33,643 nt of DNA, from assembly GCF_004614165.1 (NCBI RefSeq), contig NZ_SPVG01000083.1:1-33643 (forward strand), read 5' to 3'. The notes under the pieces are model-generated. The model ran no database searches and was not told the DNA's origin. It saw only the letters and a program-made list of their open reading frames with translations. Below, one piece after another: positions 7,966 to 16,185 of this stretch. The position numbers and the translations under genes were made by a program. How positions within the stretch are numbered: position 1 is the first letter of the stretch; each line of letters begins with the position of its first letter. This stretch comes from Duganella callida. GTDB lineage: Bacteria; Pseudomonadota; Gammaproteobacteria; Burkholderiales; Burkholderiaceae_D.

Positions 7966-8130
7966 ATGACACGCAGGCCTCTTTTTAGATTACCAACTAT
8001 GGCAATGATAAGCGCCGCGCCGTCCCGGCATTTGCCGAATAAGGGGCAGGAAGGTGTCTTTCATCTTGGCATAAACTATGTTCTTTACAGCAATAATGCC
8101 CATCAGCGCATGACGTTATCTTACCCGCAG

Positions 8131-8778
8131 CTACTCGATCAGTTGATTCTTGATGGCGTAATGGGTCAGTTCGGCACTGTTTTTCAACTTCATCTTGACC
8201 AGCAGCCGCGCCCGGTATTCGCTGACCGTCTTCACCGACAGCGACAGTTCCTTGGCGATCATGCCGACCGTCTTGCCGGAGGCGATCATGGTCAGGGTCT
8301 GGTATTCGCGGTCGGACAGGGTGTCGTGCAGCGGCACTTCGTGGTCTTCGCCGACGTGGTTGGCCAGCTCCTGCGCCAGCGCCGGGCTGATGTACTTGAG
8401 GCCGCCGCCGACCTGGCGGATGGCGTTGACCAGCTCCTTGGGCGCGCTCTGCTTGGTCAGGTAGCCGGCCGCGCCGGCTTTCAGCGCACGGATCGCGTAC
8501 TGGTCCTCGCGGTGCATGGACAGCATCAGCACCGCCAGCTCCGGCTTTTCCTTCTTGATCTGCTTCAACACCTCGATGCCGTTGCGGTCCGGCAGCGAAA
8601 TGTCGAGCAGCACCACCTGGCAGTCCGACTTGCGGAACAGCTTGATGGCGTCCAGGCCGCTTTCGGCCTCGCCGGCCACCACGATGTCGCGCGTCTCGGC
8701 CAGGATTTGCTTCAAGCCTTCGCGCACGATGGCATGGTCGTCGGCGATGAAGACCTTGATGATGGCTTTTTCTGTCAT
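8131..8778 (-). CDS. NarL/FixJ-family response regulator (REC + LuxR HTH)
   Basis: A 215-residue DNA-binding response regulator. The receiver domain has the acidic pair D13-D14, phospho-acceptor D59 (VVLLDISLP), and K109 (YLTKQSAPKEL). The LuxR-type helix-turn-helix spans about 154-210 (LSDREYQTLTMIASGKT, then IAKELSLSVKTVSEYRARLL). It lies 28 bases downstream of the histidine kinase gene and is certainly its partner by arrangement. In this family phosphorylation frees the HTH to dimerise and bind promoters. The target genes cannot be read from the sequence; flagellar or surface-behaviour genes are a guess from the neighbourhood only. Start ATG at 8778. Confidence 0.95.
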   Translation of the reverse strand: MTEKAIIKVFIADDHAIVREGLKQILAETRDIVVAGEAESGLDAIKLFRKSDCQVVLLDISLPDRNGIEVLKQIKKEKPELAVLMLSMHREDQYAIRALKAGAAGYLTKQSAPKELVNAIRQVGGGLKYISPALAQELANHVGEDHEVPLHDTLSDREYQTLTMIASGKTVGMIAKELSLSVKTVSEYRARLLVKMKLKNSAELTHYAIKNQLIE

Positions 8779-8806
8779 GAACTCTCTCTACCCAGGTTTC
8801 CTACCA

Positions 8807-9964
8807 TTATTTCAGGGTGGAAATGTTTTCTCCCGCTATTGTAGCGGCAGAGTGCGCAGGATTGAGGCTATCGGACGGGCTATCCTGTTTAATTTTGATG
8901 CTGACCACGGTGCCGCCGCCGCTGGCCTGGCTCAAGCTCAGGGTGCCGCCCAGCGCGCGCGCGCGCTCGGCCATGCCGCGCAGGCCGAACGAGGCCGGCT
9001 TGGCGCGGTCGGCCGGCGCCACGCCGCGGCCGTTGTCGCTGATCTTCAGGCTGACGTGATGGCGCAGGCAGGCCAGCCTGACGCCGACCTTGCTGGCGTG
9101 CGCATGCTTGGCGATGTTGGTCAGCGCTTCCTGGGCGATGCGGAACAGCGCGGTGGCCTGGTCGTTGTCGAGGCCCAGGTGGCGGCGGTTGGCGCTGAAG
9201 CTGGCCGCGATGCCGGTCTGGCGGCCGAATTCCTGCACCTGCCATTCGAGCGCCGCCACCAGGCCCAGGTCCAGCAGCGGCGGCCGCAGGTCGAGCGTGA
9301 TGCGGTGTACCGCGTCGATGGTGCGGTCGACTAGCGCGTCGACGTAATCGGTCTTGTCCTGCAGCGCCGCGTCGCCGTCGAGGCGGGCGGCCAGCATCGC
9401 CACCGCCATCTTGATGGCGGTCAGGTTGCCGCCCAGCTCGTCGTGGATCTCGCGCGCGATGCGGCTGCGTTCCTGCTCCTTGACGCGCTCGGCGTGCGCG
9501 CTGAGCTCGGCCAGGCGCGCGCGCGAGGCGTGCAGTTCCTGCTGCTCCAGCTTGCTGGCGGTGATATTGGTCATGATGCCATCCCAGCGCACCGCGCCGT
9601 CGGCCAGCCGGTGCGGCGTGCTGCGCAGGTTGATCCACTTGATGTCTTTCCAGGCCTCGACCCAGATGCGGCCTTCCCAGTTCCAGCTCCACAGCGCATC
9701 GGCCGAGGCGCGCATGGCGTCCAGGTAGGGCTGGCGGTCGTCTTCCAGGATCAGCTGCAGGAAGCGTTCAGGCGCCGCGTGCAGCTCGGCCGCGGGCAGT
9801 CCCAGCAGCGCCTGGCAGCCGTCGCTCAGATAGGGGAAGCTGACGCTGCCGTCGGCATGCAGCACGAACTGGTACACCAGGCCGGGCGTGTTGGACACGA
9901 TGGCGGCAAAGCGGGTGCGGATCTGCTCGAGCTCCGCGGTCAGGGTCTGTTGTTCATTGTGCAT
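8807..9964 (-). CDS. Soluble PAS-domain sensor histidine kinase (HisKA_3/NarX-DesK type)
   Basis: A 385-residue kinase with no membrane segment. A PAS domain occupies about residues 15-138 (LVYQFVLHADGSVSFPYLSD; ITASKLEQQELHA at its exit). The HisKA_3 dimerisation domain carries the phosphorylated His174 in RSRIAREIHDELGGNLTAIK. The HATPase_c domain shows the N box FRIAQEALTNIAKHA (274-288), G1 DNGRG (310-314) and G2 FGLRGMAER (326-334). All catalytic elements look intact. It follows the small membrane protein gene after 11 bases and precedes its response regulator by 28. Because the kinase itself is soluble, the membrane protein encoded just upstream might provide a membrane anchor or signal; this is inference. 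Confidence 0.95.
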   Translation of the reverse strand: MHNEQQTLTAELEQIRTRFAAIVSNTPGLVYQFVLHADGSVSFPYLSDGCQALLGLPAAELHAAPERFLQLILEDDRQPYLDAMRASADALWSWNWEGRIWVEAWKDIKWINLRSTPHRLADGAVRWDGIMTNITASKLEQQELHASRARLAELSAHAERVKEQERSRIAREIHDELGGNLTAIKMAVAMLAARLDGDAALQDKTDYVDALVDRTIDAVHRITLDLRPPLLDLGLVAALEWQVQEFGRQTGIAASFSANRRHLGLDNDQATALFRIAQEALTNIAKHAHASKVGVRLACLRHHVSLKISDNGRGVAPADRAKPASFGLRGMAERARALGGTLSLSQASGGGTVVSIKIKQDSPSDSLNPAHSAATIAGENISTLK

Positions 9965-9975
9965 GGACTGTCATT

Positions 9976-10545
9976 CTAGCGCGTGTGCCAGCGCGCGCGG
10001 AAGCGTTTGAGCAGGCGGCGGAAGCGCGCCACCCAGCCGCCCGGCCGCGGCACCGCGTGCCGGCGCCAGTGGCGCAGCGCCTTGCGCAGCGCCTCGACCC
10101 GGCGCCAGACGCCGCTGGCGCGCAGCCGTTCGATCCAGCGTTCCTTGATCGCCAGGAACCAGGCCAGCAGCGCGGCGAACCAGGCGATGGTGAGCAGCAC
10201 CGGGCGCGTCAGCAGATACAGCCGCGCCACCGCCGCCGCGCCGCCAAGCTTGGCCAGCACGATCACCGCCAGTCCGCTCATCGGATAGCCGTGCGCCATC
10301 GCCCAGAGCGCCAGCAGCTTGACCGGGAACAGCAGCGTGGTCGGCAGCACGAACAGCAGCAGCGCCGCCTTCGGCCCGAGGCGGCAGATCCACGCCTCCA
10401 GCCGCCGCAGCGGCGGCCATTGCGCCAGCCAGCCGGTCAGGCGCGTGCCCAGGTTCCACAGCCAGTCTTCCAGCAATAGCAGCAGCGCGGCCAGATAGAC
10501 CAGGGGCGCAAACAGCCGGCGGGACAGGCGGTGGGGTGTTCTCAT
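9976..10545 (-). CDS. Uncharacterised small membrane protein upstream of the two-component genes
   Basis: I do not recognise a family. The 189-residue product has about four hydrophobic segments: roughly residues 11-30 (PLVYLAALLLLLEDWLW), 59-84 (ALLLFVLPTTLLFPVKLLAL), 88-111 and 114-136 (LLTIAWFAALLAWFLAI). The last 50 residues are strongly basic with many Arg/Trp, which by the positive-inside rule should lie in the cytoplasm. Start ATG at 10545 has a good ribosome-binding site (AAGGAACAACC). It is the first gene of an apparent operon with the histidine kinase and response regulator, and it is divergent from greB with 48 bases between. It may be a sensor or accessory subunit for the soluble kinase. 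Confidence 0.75.
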   Translation of the reverse strand: MRTPHRLSRRLFAPLVYLAALLLLLEDWLWNLGTRLTGWLAQWPPLRRLEAWICRLGPKAALLLFVLPTTLLFPVKLLALWAMAHGYPMSGLAVIVLAKLGGAAAVARLYLLTRPVLLTIAWFAALLAWFLAIKERWIERLRASGVWRRVEALRKALRHWRRHAVPRPGGWVARFRRLLKRFRARWHTR

Positions 10546-10580
10546 GGTTGTTCCTTAGGCATCATGATACGTGAAAGCGA

Positions 10581-10589
10581 TACAATAGG
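10581..10589 (+). promoter_or_regulatory. Candidate -10 element and short leader of greB
   Basis: TACAAT (10581-10586) is a good sigma-70 -10 hexamer only 7 bases before the greB ATG (10594). No convincing -35 is seen at 16-18 bases upstream. If used, transcription would start at or within a few bases of the ATG, giving a nearly leaderless message. The AGG at 10587-10589 could otherwise be a minimal ribosome-binding site on a longer transcript. Confidence 0.35.
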
Positions 10590-10593
10590 CCGC

Positions 10594-11160
10594 ATGAACA
10601 AAGCATTCGTAAAAGAAACCGACCAGGACGATGATGACGAGGCCGCGGCGCTGGCCCTGGCGATCCCGCCTGGCTCCAAGAACTACATCCGGCCCGAAGG
10701 CTACCAGCGCATCAAGGACGAGCTGCTGCAACTGATCGACGTCGAGCGGCCGGAAGTGGTGAAAGTGGTGCACTGGGCCGCCTCCAACGGCGACCGTTCG
10801 GAAAACGGCGACTATATTTACGGCAAGCGCCGTCTGCGCGAGATCGACCGCCGCATCCGCTTCCTGACCAAGCGGCTGGACACCGCGTTCGTGGTCGATC
10901 CCAGCGCCCACCACGGCAGCGACCAGGTGTTTTTCGGTGCCACGGTAACGTACAGCAATCAGGACGGCGACGAGCGCACCATCACCATCGTCGGGATAGA
11001 TGAGCTCGATCCGCTGCATGGCAAGATCAGCTGGGTGGCGCCGGTGGCGCGCGCGCTGACCAAGGCGCGCGTGGGGGACACCATCAGCTTCCAGGCCCCG
11101 CACGGGGTCGAGGAGCTGGACATATTGGAGGTGCGCTATCCGGAGCCGGCTGCCGATTAA
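10594..11160 (+). CDS. greB: Transcription elongation factor GreB
   Basis: GreB enters the RNA polymerase secondary channel and stimulates cleavage of backtracked RNA. The coiled-coil tip with the catalytic acidic residues is present (ASNGDRSENGDYIYGKRRLR, then EIDRRIRFLTKRLD), followed by the FKBP-like C-terminal domain (VFFGATVTYSNQDGDE; GKISWVAPVARALTKARVGD). The ERPEVVKVVHWAASNGDRSE signature separates it from GreA. The 188 residues exceed the 158 of E. coli GreB because of an acidic N-terminal extension of about 32 residues (ETDQDDDDEAAAL). I chose ATG 10594 over upstream in-frame codons because it is followed by the natural start and preceded by the only promoter-like element. It ends inside the probable start region of the next gene. 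Confidence 0.96.
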   Translation: MNKAFVKETDQDDDDEAAALALAIPPGSKNYIRPEGYQRIKDELLQLIDVERPEVVKVVHWAASNGDRSENGDYIYGKRRLREIDRRIRFLTKRLDTAFVVDPSAHHGSDQVFFGATVTYSNQDGDERTITIVGIDELDPLHGKISWVAPVARALTKARVGDTISFQAPHGVEELDILEVRYPEPAAD

Positions 11161-12013
11161 GGTCCGCGCGGGACTGTGCCTGCTGGCGCTGCTGGGCTGG
11201 CTGGGAAAGGCGTGCGCGCTCGATGTGTACACCATCGACATGAACTCCAGCAAGTCCAGCTATGCGGAAAGCCACGTGCTGAATCTGCTGCATGCGGCGC
11301 TGGACGCGTCCAGCGCGCGCTATGGCCCCTACCAGCTGCACGTGGCCCAGGTGCGCATGGAGCGCGACCGCTTGTTGCTGGAAATGCTGAAGGGCGACAT
11401 GGTCAACCTCAGCGGCCAGGTCACCTCGATCGAGTGGGAACAGAAACTGATCCCGATCCGCATCCCGATCGACAAGGGCATCACCTGTTACCGGATCGGC
11501 CTGATTGATGGCCGCAACCAGGCCGAATTCAGCGCCATCCGCACGCTGGCGCAGCTCAAGCGCGTGCCGCTGGGGTCGGGGCGCCAGTGGAGCTCGACCA
11601 TGACCTACCGCCAGGCCGGCTTCAACGTGGTGGAAGGCACGGTCGGCATGCACAGCATGCTGGCGGCCGGCCGCTTCCGGTTTTTTCCGCGCGCGATAGA
11701 CGAAGCGTTTCATGAGCGCGACGCCAGCCTGGCGTTCTTCCCGACGGTGGCGGTGGAAAGCAGCCTGGCCTTATATGTGCCGTTGCCGCGCTATTTCTTC
11801 ATCGGCGGCGGTCAGCAGCGGCTGGCGCAGCGGCTCGAATATGGCTTGCAGCGCTTGATCGCCGATGGCGGCTACGACCGCATCTTCCACGCCGCGTACG
11901 ACGAGCTGATCGAAAAAGCCGGCCTGCGCAAGCGCCGCATCTTCCGCATCGACAACCCGCTGCTGTCGCCGCAAACGCCGTTGTCCAACAAGGCCTACTG
12001 GTACGTCCCGTAA
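11138..12013 (+). CDS. Periplasmic substrate-binding-like protein with no conventional start codon for its signal peptide
   Basis: The mature protein resembles the type 2 periplasmic binding fold (SBP_bac_3-like: LDVYTIDMNSS start, GITCYRIGLIDG, LAFFPTVAVESSLALYVPLP, a C-terminal YDRIFHAAYDELIEKAGL helix). The ligand is unknown and no transporter gene is adjacent. The first ATG/GTG/TTG in frame is GTG 11225, which would lose the signal peptide. The same frame upstream, open from the TGA at 11057-11059, encodes a clear signal sequence (IKVRAGLCLLALLGWLGKAC, cleavage likely after the Ala at 11216-11218). Possible near-cognate starts are ATC 11138 (preceded by GGAGGTG at 11127-11133), CTG 11150, and ATT 11156, which overlaps the greB TAA by one base. 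I give 11138 as the likely start; only the stop (12011-12013) and the frame are certain. Confidence 0.7.
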   Translation: MRSRLPIKVRAGLCLLALLGWLGKACALDVYTIDMNSSKSSYAESHVLNLLHAALDASSARYGPYQLHVAQVRMERDRLLLEMLKGDMVNLSGQVTSIEWEQKLIPIRIPIDKGITCYRIGLIDGRNQAEFSAIRTLAQLKRVPLGSGRQWSSTMTYRQAGFNVVEGTVGMHSMLAAGRFRFFPRAIDEAFHERDASLAFFPTVAVESSLALYVPLPRYFFIGGGQQRLAQRLEYGLQRLIADGGYDRIFHAAYDELIEKAGLRKRRIFRIDNPLLSPQTPLSNKAYWYVP

Positions 12014-12020
12014 CGCCGGA

Positions 12021-14369
12021 TTAATTGCGTTCGCGCAGGATGCGGTTGACGCCGGCCACGCGGCGCACGTTGCGCAGCAGGGCGGCCAGGTGCACGCGGT
12101 CCTTCACCTGCACCGTGAAGCGCAGCTGGTGCAGCACGTGTTCCTTGTCCTCGTCCATGCCGACGTAGGTGATGTTGGCGTCCGATTCGCCGATCTCGGC
12201 CGCCACGCGCGCCAGAATGCCTTTTTCGTTGTTGATCAGCAGCTTGATGCGGCTGTCGAAGCGGCGGTTCAGTTCAGTCGACCACTTGACCGGGATCCAG
12301 CGGTCCGGCTCCTTGGCCTTCTGACGCTTGGCCTGGGGGCAGTCGGCGGTGTGCACCAGCAGCCCCTGGTCGCGGCGCAGCTGGCCGATGATGGAGTCGC
12401 CCGGAATCGGCAGGCAGCACGGCGCCAGTTGCACCGACACGCCTTCGCTGCCGCAGATGGTGACCGGGTCCATTTCGGCCGCGCTGTTGTGGTCGATCGG
12501 CGCGCTGGCCGATTCGCCGCCGCGCAGGCCGAAGATGTGGCGCGCCACCAGCGCCGCCATGCGCTTGCCGATGCCGATGTCGGCATACAGGTCGTCCAGC
12601 GACTTGGCGCTCGATTCCTTCAGCAGGCGCTCGATCAGGTGTTCTTCCAGCAGCGGGCTGACGCCCAGCGAGGTCAGCGCCTGCGCCAGCAACTGCTGGC
12701 CCAGCGTGATCGATTCCGGCAGGTTGATGGTGCGCAGGTGGTGGCGGATCGCCGAGCGCGCCTTGCCGGTGCGGACGAAGTTCAGCCAGGTCGGGCTCGG
12801 CCGCGAGTCCGCGTCGGTGACGATTTCCACGATGTCGCCGTTGCGCAGCTCGGTGCGCAGCGAGGCCGGTTCGTGGTTGATGGTGACCGACACCGTGTGG
12901 TCGCCGATGTTGGTGTGGATCGCGTAGGCAAAGTCGATCGGCGTGGCGCCGCGCGGCAAGGCGATGATCTTCGACTTCGGCGTGAACACGTAGACCGAAT
13001 CGGGGAACAGGTCGACCTTGACGTGTTCGAGGAATTCGGCCGAGTCGCCGGTCTGCTGCTGGATGTCGAGCAGCGATTGCAGCCAGGCATGCGTGCGCTG
13101 CTGCAGGTCCGACATATTGGCTTCGCCATTTTTATACAGCCAGTGCGCGGCCACGCCCGATTCGGCGGTGCGGTGCATTTCCTGGGTGCGGATCTGGAAT
13201 TCCACCGGCGTACCGTACGGGCCGATCAGGGTGGTGTGCAGCGACTGATAGCCGTTCAGCTTGCGGATCGCAATGTAATCCTTGAACTTGCCCGGCATCG
13301 GCTTGTACAGCGCGTGCAGGGTGCCCAGCGCCACGTAGCAGTTGGGCAGGCTGTCGACCACCACGCGGAAGCCGTACACGTCCAGCACCTGCGAGAACGA
13401 CAGGTGCTTGCTGCGCATTTTCTTGTAGATGCCGAACAGGGTCTTCTCGCGGCCATAGACTTCGGCCTCGATGTTGGCCATGCTCAGCGTGTTCTTGACC
13501 GCGTCGAGGATTTTCTTGACCACCTCGCGGCGGTTGCCGCGCGCCGCTTTCACGGCCTTGCCCAGCACCCGGTAGCGCACCGGGAACAGGTGCGCGAACG
13601 ACAGGTCCTGCAGCTCGCGGTAGATGTTGTTCAGGCCCAGGCGGTGCGCGATCGGCACGTACACTTCCATGGTTTCCTTGGAAATGCGCGCCTTGGCCGA
13701 AGGCTTCATCACGTCCATGGTGCGCATGTTGTGCAGGCGGTCGGCCAGCTTGATCAGGATCACGCGCACGTCCGAGGCCATGGCCAGCAGCATCTTGCGG
13801 AAGTTTTCCGCCTGCGCCTCGATCTGGCTCTGGAACTCGATTTTTTCCAGCTTCGACAAGCCGTCCACCAGGTTGGCCACCGGCGCGCCGAAGCGTTCGA
13901 TCAGTTCATCCTTCTTGACGTCCTGGTCTTCCATCACGTCGTGCAGCAGGGCGGCCATGATGGCTTGCGCGTCCAGCTTCCAGTCGGCGCAGATTTCGGC
14001 CACGGCGATCGGGTGCGAGATATACGGCTCGCCCGATTTGCGCAATTGGCCGAGATGCATCTCGTCCGAGAAACGGTAAGCCTCCTTGACCTTTTTCAGG
14101 TCGGCGGCGTTCATGTATTCAGCCAGTTTTTCGGTCAGGTGCGTGACCGATGCGACGCCGGCCGTCAAGGCGGGGGGCGTGGCCAGGGGCGACGAGGAAA
14201 TCACAGGAGGAGCAGGGGCAGCGGTGGGAGCAGAAGCGGGTGGTGCAAGAACGGCAGTATTGCTATCGCCTGCATCGGGTCCGGACACAGCCGCGGCCGG
14301 CGCTTTGGCCGGCCGTTTCGCCCGAGCGGGCTTGGCACTGAGTGTCGGATCGGCAGGGATCAGATTCAT
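12021..14369 (-). CDS. spoT: Bifunctional (p)ppGpp synthetase/hydrolase (RelA/SpoT family, SpoT/Rel type)
   Basis: Long RSH enzyme that makes and degrades the stringent-response alarmone. Domains in order: HD hydrolase with intact H143-D144 (ALLHDVMEDQD) and IKLADRLHNMRTM; synthetase (YGREKTLFGIYKKM, VYGFRVVVDSL, GKFKDYIAIRKLNGYQSLHT); TGS (VYVFTPKSKIIALPRGATPI); helical/CC region with PCCLPIPGDSIIG; and a C-terminal ACT (EKGILARVAAEIGESDANIT). The KFKD motif is of the basic RxKD kind found in bifunctional enzymes rather than the EFDD of RelA. At 782 residues it is longer than E. coli SpoT (702) because of an N-terminal Ala/Pro-rich extension of about 70 residues. It is the last gene of gmk-rpoZ-spoT and converges on the binding-protein gene with 7 bases between. 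Confidence 0.97.
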   Translation of the reverse strand: MNLIPADPTLSAKPARAKRPAKAPAAAVSGPDAGDSNTAVLAPPASAPTAAPAPPVISSSPLATPPALTAGVASVTHLTEKLAEYMNAADLKKVKEAYRFSDEMHLGQLRKSGEPYISHPIAVAEICADWKLDAQAIMAALLHDVMEDQDVKKDELIERFGAPVANLVDGLSKLEKIEFQSQIEAQAENFRKMLLAMASDVRVILIKLADRLHNMRTMDVMKPSAKARISKETMEVYVPIAHRLGLNNIYRELQDLSFAHLFPVRYRVLGKAVKAARGNRREVVKKILDAVKNTLSMANIEAEVYGREKTLFGIYKKMRSKHLSFSQVLDVYGFRVVVDSLPNCYVALGTLHALYKPMPGKFKDYIAIRKLNGYQSLHTTLIGPYGTPVEFQIRTQEMHRTAESGVAAHWLYKNGEANMSDLQQRTHAWLQSLLDIQQQTGDSAEFLEHVKVDLFPDSVYVFTPKSKIIALPRGATPIDFAYAIHTNIGDHTVSVTINHEPASLRTELRNGDIVEIVTDADSRPSPTWLNFVRTGKARSAIRHHLRTINLPESITLGQQLLAQALTSLGVSPLLEEHLIERLLKESSAKSLDDLYADIGIGKRMAALVARHIFGLRGGESASAPIDHNSAAEMDPVTICGSEGVSVQLAPCCLPIPGDSIIGQLRRDQGLLVHTADCPQAKRQKAKEPDRWIPVKWSTELNRRFDSRIKLLINNEKGILARVAAEIGESDANITYVGMDEDKEHVLHQLRFTVQVKDRVHLAALLRNVRRVAGVNRILRERN

Positions 14370-14453
14370 ACGTTTGCGTTCCGTCGCGATGAGAATAATT
14401 AAGTGTACTGCTAAACCGCATCATTCACATTGTTCGGGAACGCCGGTCCCACC

Positions 14454-14657
14454 TTACATAGGGACCTTTTTCAACATTTCCAGACCGACCTTGCCGGCGG
14501 CGATTTCGCGCAGCGCGACCACGGTCGGCTTATCCTTGGCTTCCACCTTCGGGGTGTGGCCTTGCAGCAGCTGGCGCGCACGGTAGGTGGCGGCCAGGGT
14601 CAGCTGGAAACGGTTCGGTACGTTTTTCAGACAATCTTCAATCGTAATGCGGGCCAT
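14454..14657 (-). CDS. rpoZ: DNA-directed RNA polymerase omega subunit
   Basis: The 67-residue omega subunit, which binds the beta' C-terminus, helps polymerase assembly and forms part of a ppGpp site in proteobacteria. The conserved start [19 protein letters not shown] and the following [11 protein letters not shown] are plain; [16 protein letters not shown] is the second conserved segment. A perfect ribosome-binding site (AGGAGTT) precedes ATG 14655-14657. It lies 25 bases after gmk and 84 before spoT, the common proteobacterial order that couples omega and its alarmone enzyme. Confidence 0.97.
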   Translation of the reverse strand: MARITIEDCLKNVPNRFQLTLAATYRARQLLQGHTPKVEAKDKPTVVALREIAAGKVGLEMLKKVPM

Positions 14658-14682
14658 CTATAACTCCTAAAATCTTGTGTCT

Positions 14683-15321
14683 TTATTCAGCGTGGATACC
14701 CAACTGGGCAAATAGCGAGGCGTTGCGCGCTGCCTGCTGGGCAAACCGGCAACGGGCCGCTCTGACGATCGCCGTCAGCTCGGACAGCGCGACGTCGAAT
14801 TCTTCGTTGATAATAGCATACTCGAACTCGGGGGCGTGGGCGATTTCGCCGCCCGCCGCCAGCAGGCGTTTGGTGATCACGTGCGGTTCGTCGGTGGCGC
14901 GTTTGTTCAGGCGTTCTTCGAGTGCGGCGATCGACGGCGGCAGGATGAAAATGCCGGCCGCCTGCGGGAACAGTTTCTTGACCTGGCGCGCGCCTTGCCA
15001 GTCGATTTCCAGCAGCACGTCGGTGCCGGTTTTCATCTGCTCTTCCACCATCAGGCGCGAGGTGCCGTAGTAGTTGCCATGCACTTCGGCCCACTCCAGG
15101 AACTCGCCGTTCTTCGCGCGCGCGACGAAATCGTCGGCGCTGGTGAAGTAGTATTCCTTGCCGTGGGTTTCACCCGGACGCGGTGCACGGGTGGTGGTGG
15201 AAATCGACAGCTTGATGGTCGGTTCCTTGGCCAGCAGCGCGTTGACCAGCGTGGACTTGCCGGCGCCGGACGGCGCAGCGACCACGAACAGGCTGCCCGC
15301 AAATGCGTTGGATGAGCTCAT
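14683..15321 (-). CDS. gmk: Guanylate kinase
   Basis: Phosphorylates GMP to GDP in the cytoplasm with ATP. The P loop is APSGAGKST (residues 16-24); the GMP-binding region shows [19 protein letters not shown] and [24 protein letters not shown] is the Walker-B-like strand, and [15 protein letters not shown] follows. The 212 residues match the family. First gene of the gmk-rpoZ-spoT operon, with a sigma-70-like promoter at 15363-15392. The ribosome-binding site before ATG 15321 is weak (GAAAGA). Confidence 0.97.
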   Translation of the reverse strand: MSSSNAFAGSLFVVAAPSGAGKSTLVNALLAKEPTIKLSISTTTRAPRPGETHGKEYYFTSADDFVARAKNGEFLEWAEVHGNYYGTSRLMVEEQMKTGTDVLLEIDWQGARQVKKLFPQAAGIFILPPSIAALEERLNKRATDEPHVITKRLLAAGGEIAHAPEFEYAIINEEFDVALSELTAIVRAARCRFAQQAARNASLFAQLGIHAE

Positions 15322-15362
15322 GTTGATCTTTCAAAAACGGGGGCGGCGTCGCCCAAAGATGT

Positions 15363-15392
15363 ATTTTACCAAGAGCAACGACGGCAGTTCAA
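15363..15392 (-). promoter_or_regulatory. Candidate sigma-70 promoter for gmk-rpoZ-spoT
   Basis: On the minus strand TTGAAC (15387-15392), 18 bases, TAAAAT (15363-15368). Four of six and five of six positions match the consensus. It lies directly between the DUF72 gene stop (15394) and gmk, leaving a leader of about 35 bases. Confidence 0.5.
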
Positions 15393-15393
15393 T

Positions 15394-16137
15394 TTACAGC
15401 AGACCCAGTAGATGTTGCGCCGCGGCCGGCGCGCGTTCCTTGGCGCCGTTGATGAAGTAGACGTAGACCTGGCCGGATTTGGCCTGCTGCTGCCACTCCT
15501 GCGCCTGCCTGGCCCACTTCTTCAGCGCCGGCGTGGTGTAGCCGGTGGGGATGTCGCTGTGCGCGTCCATCAGGCGGGCGTAGACGAATTCGCCGGTGAT
15601 GGCGTCGAAGTGCGGAAACTTGGGCGAGTCGGTGATCACGGTGGCGATCTTGTACTTGCGCGCCAGCTTCAGATAGTCGTCGTTGAGGAAGCTGTCGTGG
15701 CGCGCGTCCAGCACGTGCTGCAGCTTGCGTTTGCCCAGCCTGGCGGGCAGCAGCTTGAAGAAGGCTTCCAGGTCGTCGGGATCGAACTGCTTGGTGTTGG
15801 CCAGCTGCCACAGGATGGGGCCGAGCTTGTCGCCCAGTTCGCTCAGGCCGCTGTTGATGAAGCGCTCGATCGATTCGCCGGCTTCGGCCAGCACCTTGCG
15901 GTTGGTGGCGTAGCGCGTGGCCTTCAGCGCGAAGACGAAATCGTCCGGTGTTTTTTCGGCCCAACTGGCGAAGTGTTCGGGCTTGGCGGTGCGGTAGAAA
16001 GTACCGTTGATTTCGATGCTGGTCACCTGCTGGCTGGCGTATTCCAGCTGCTTCCTGATCGGCACATCCTTGGGATAAAACGTTTCGCGCCAGGGCGCGA
16101 ACTCCCAGCCGCCAATTCCTACCCTGATCTGCGCCAT
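15394..16137 (-). CDS. DUF72 domain-containing protein
   Basis: A 247-residue member of the DUF72 (YecE-like) TIM-barrel family. Typical segments are VGIGGWEFAPWRETFYP at the start, SIEINGTFYRTAKPEHFASW, FVFALKATRYATNRKVL, LGPILWQLANTKQFDPDDLE and VYVYFINGAKERAP at the end. The biochemical function of the family is unknown. Start ATG 16135-16137 has a good ribosome-binding site (CAGGAGAT). It is divergent from the monooxygenase-like gene with 48 bases between, so a two-way promoter region is likely. Length is normal. Confidence 0.92.
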   Translation of the reverse strand: MAQIRVGIGGWEFAPWRETFYPKDVPIRKQLEYASQQVTSIEINGTFYRTAKPEHFASWAEKTPDDFVFALKATRYATNRKVLAEAGESIERFINSGLSELGDKLGPILWQLANTKQFDPDDLEAFFKLLPARLGKRKLQHVLDARHDSFLNDDYLKLARKYKIATVITDSPKFPHFDAITGEFVYARLMDAHSDIPTGYTTPALKKWARQAQEWQQQAKSGQVYVYFINGAKERAPAAAQHLLGLL

Positions 16138-16185
16138 TCCGGATCTCCTGATAGTATTTGTGGTTTAAGTCTACAGGGATATACC

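Noticed and set aside
4570-8844. A plus-strand open frame of more than 1400 codons running antisense to fliC, the diguanylate cyclase and the response regulator gene
   Set aside because: It is a by-product of high GC content: it spans several well-identified genes, terminators and promoters on the other strand, and its translation is Arg/Gln/His-rich with no recognisable domain.
12090-14402. A 770-codon open frame antisense to spoT
   Set aside because: spoT has every RSH domain in order; the antisense translation is Gln/Val/His-rich low complexity without motifs.
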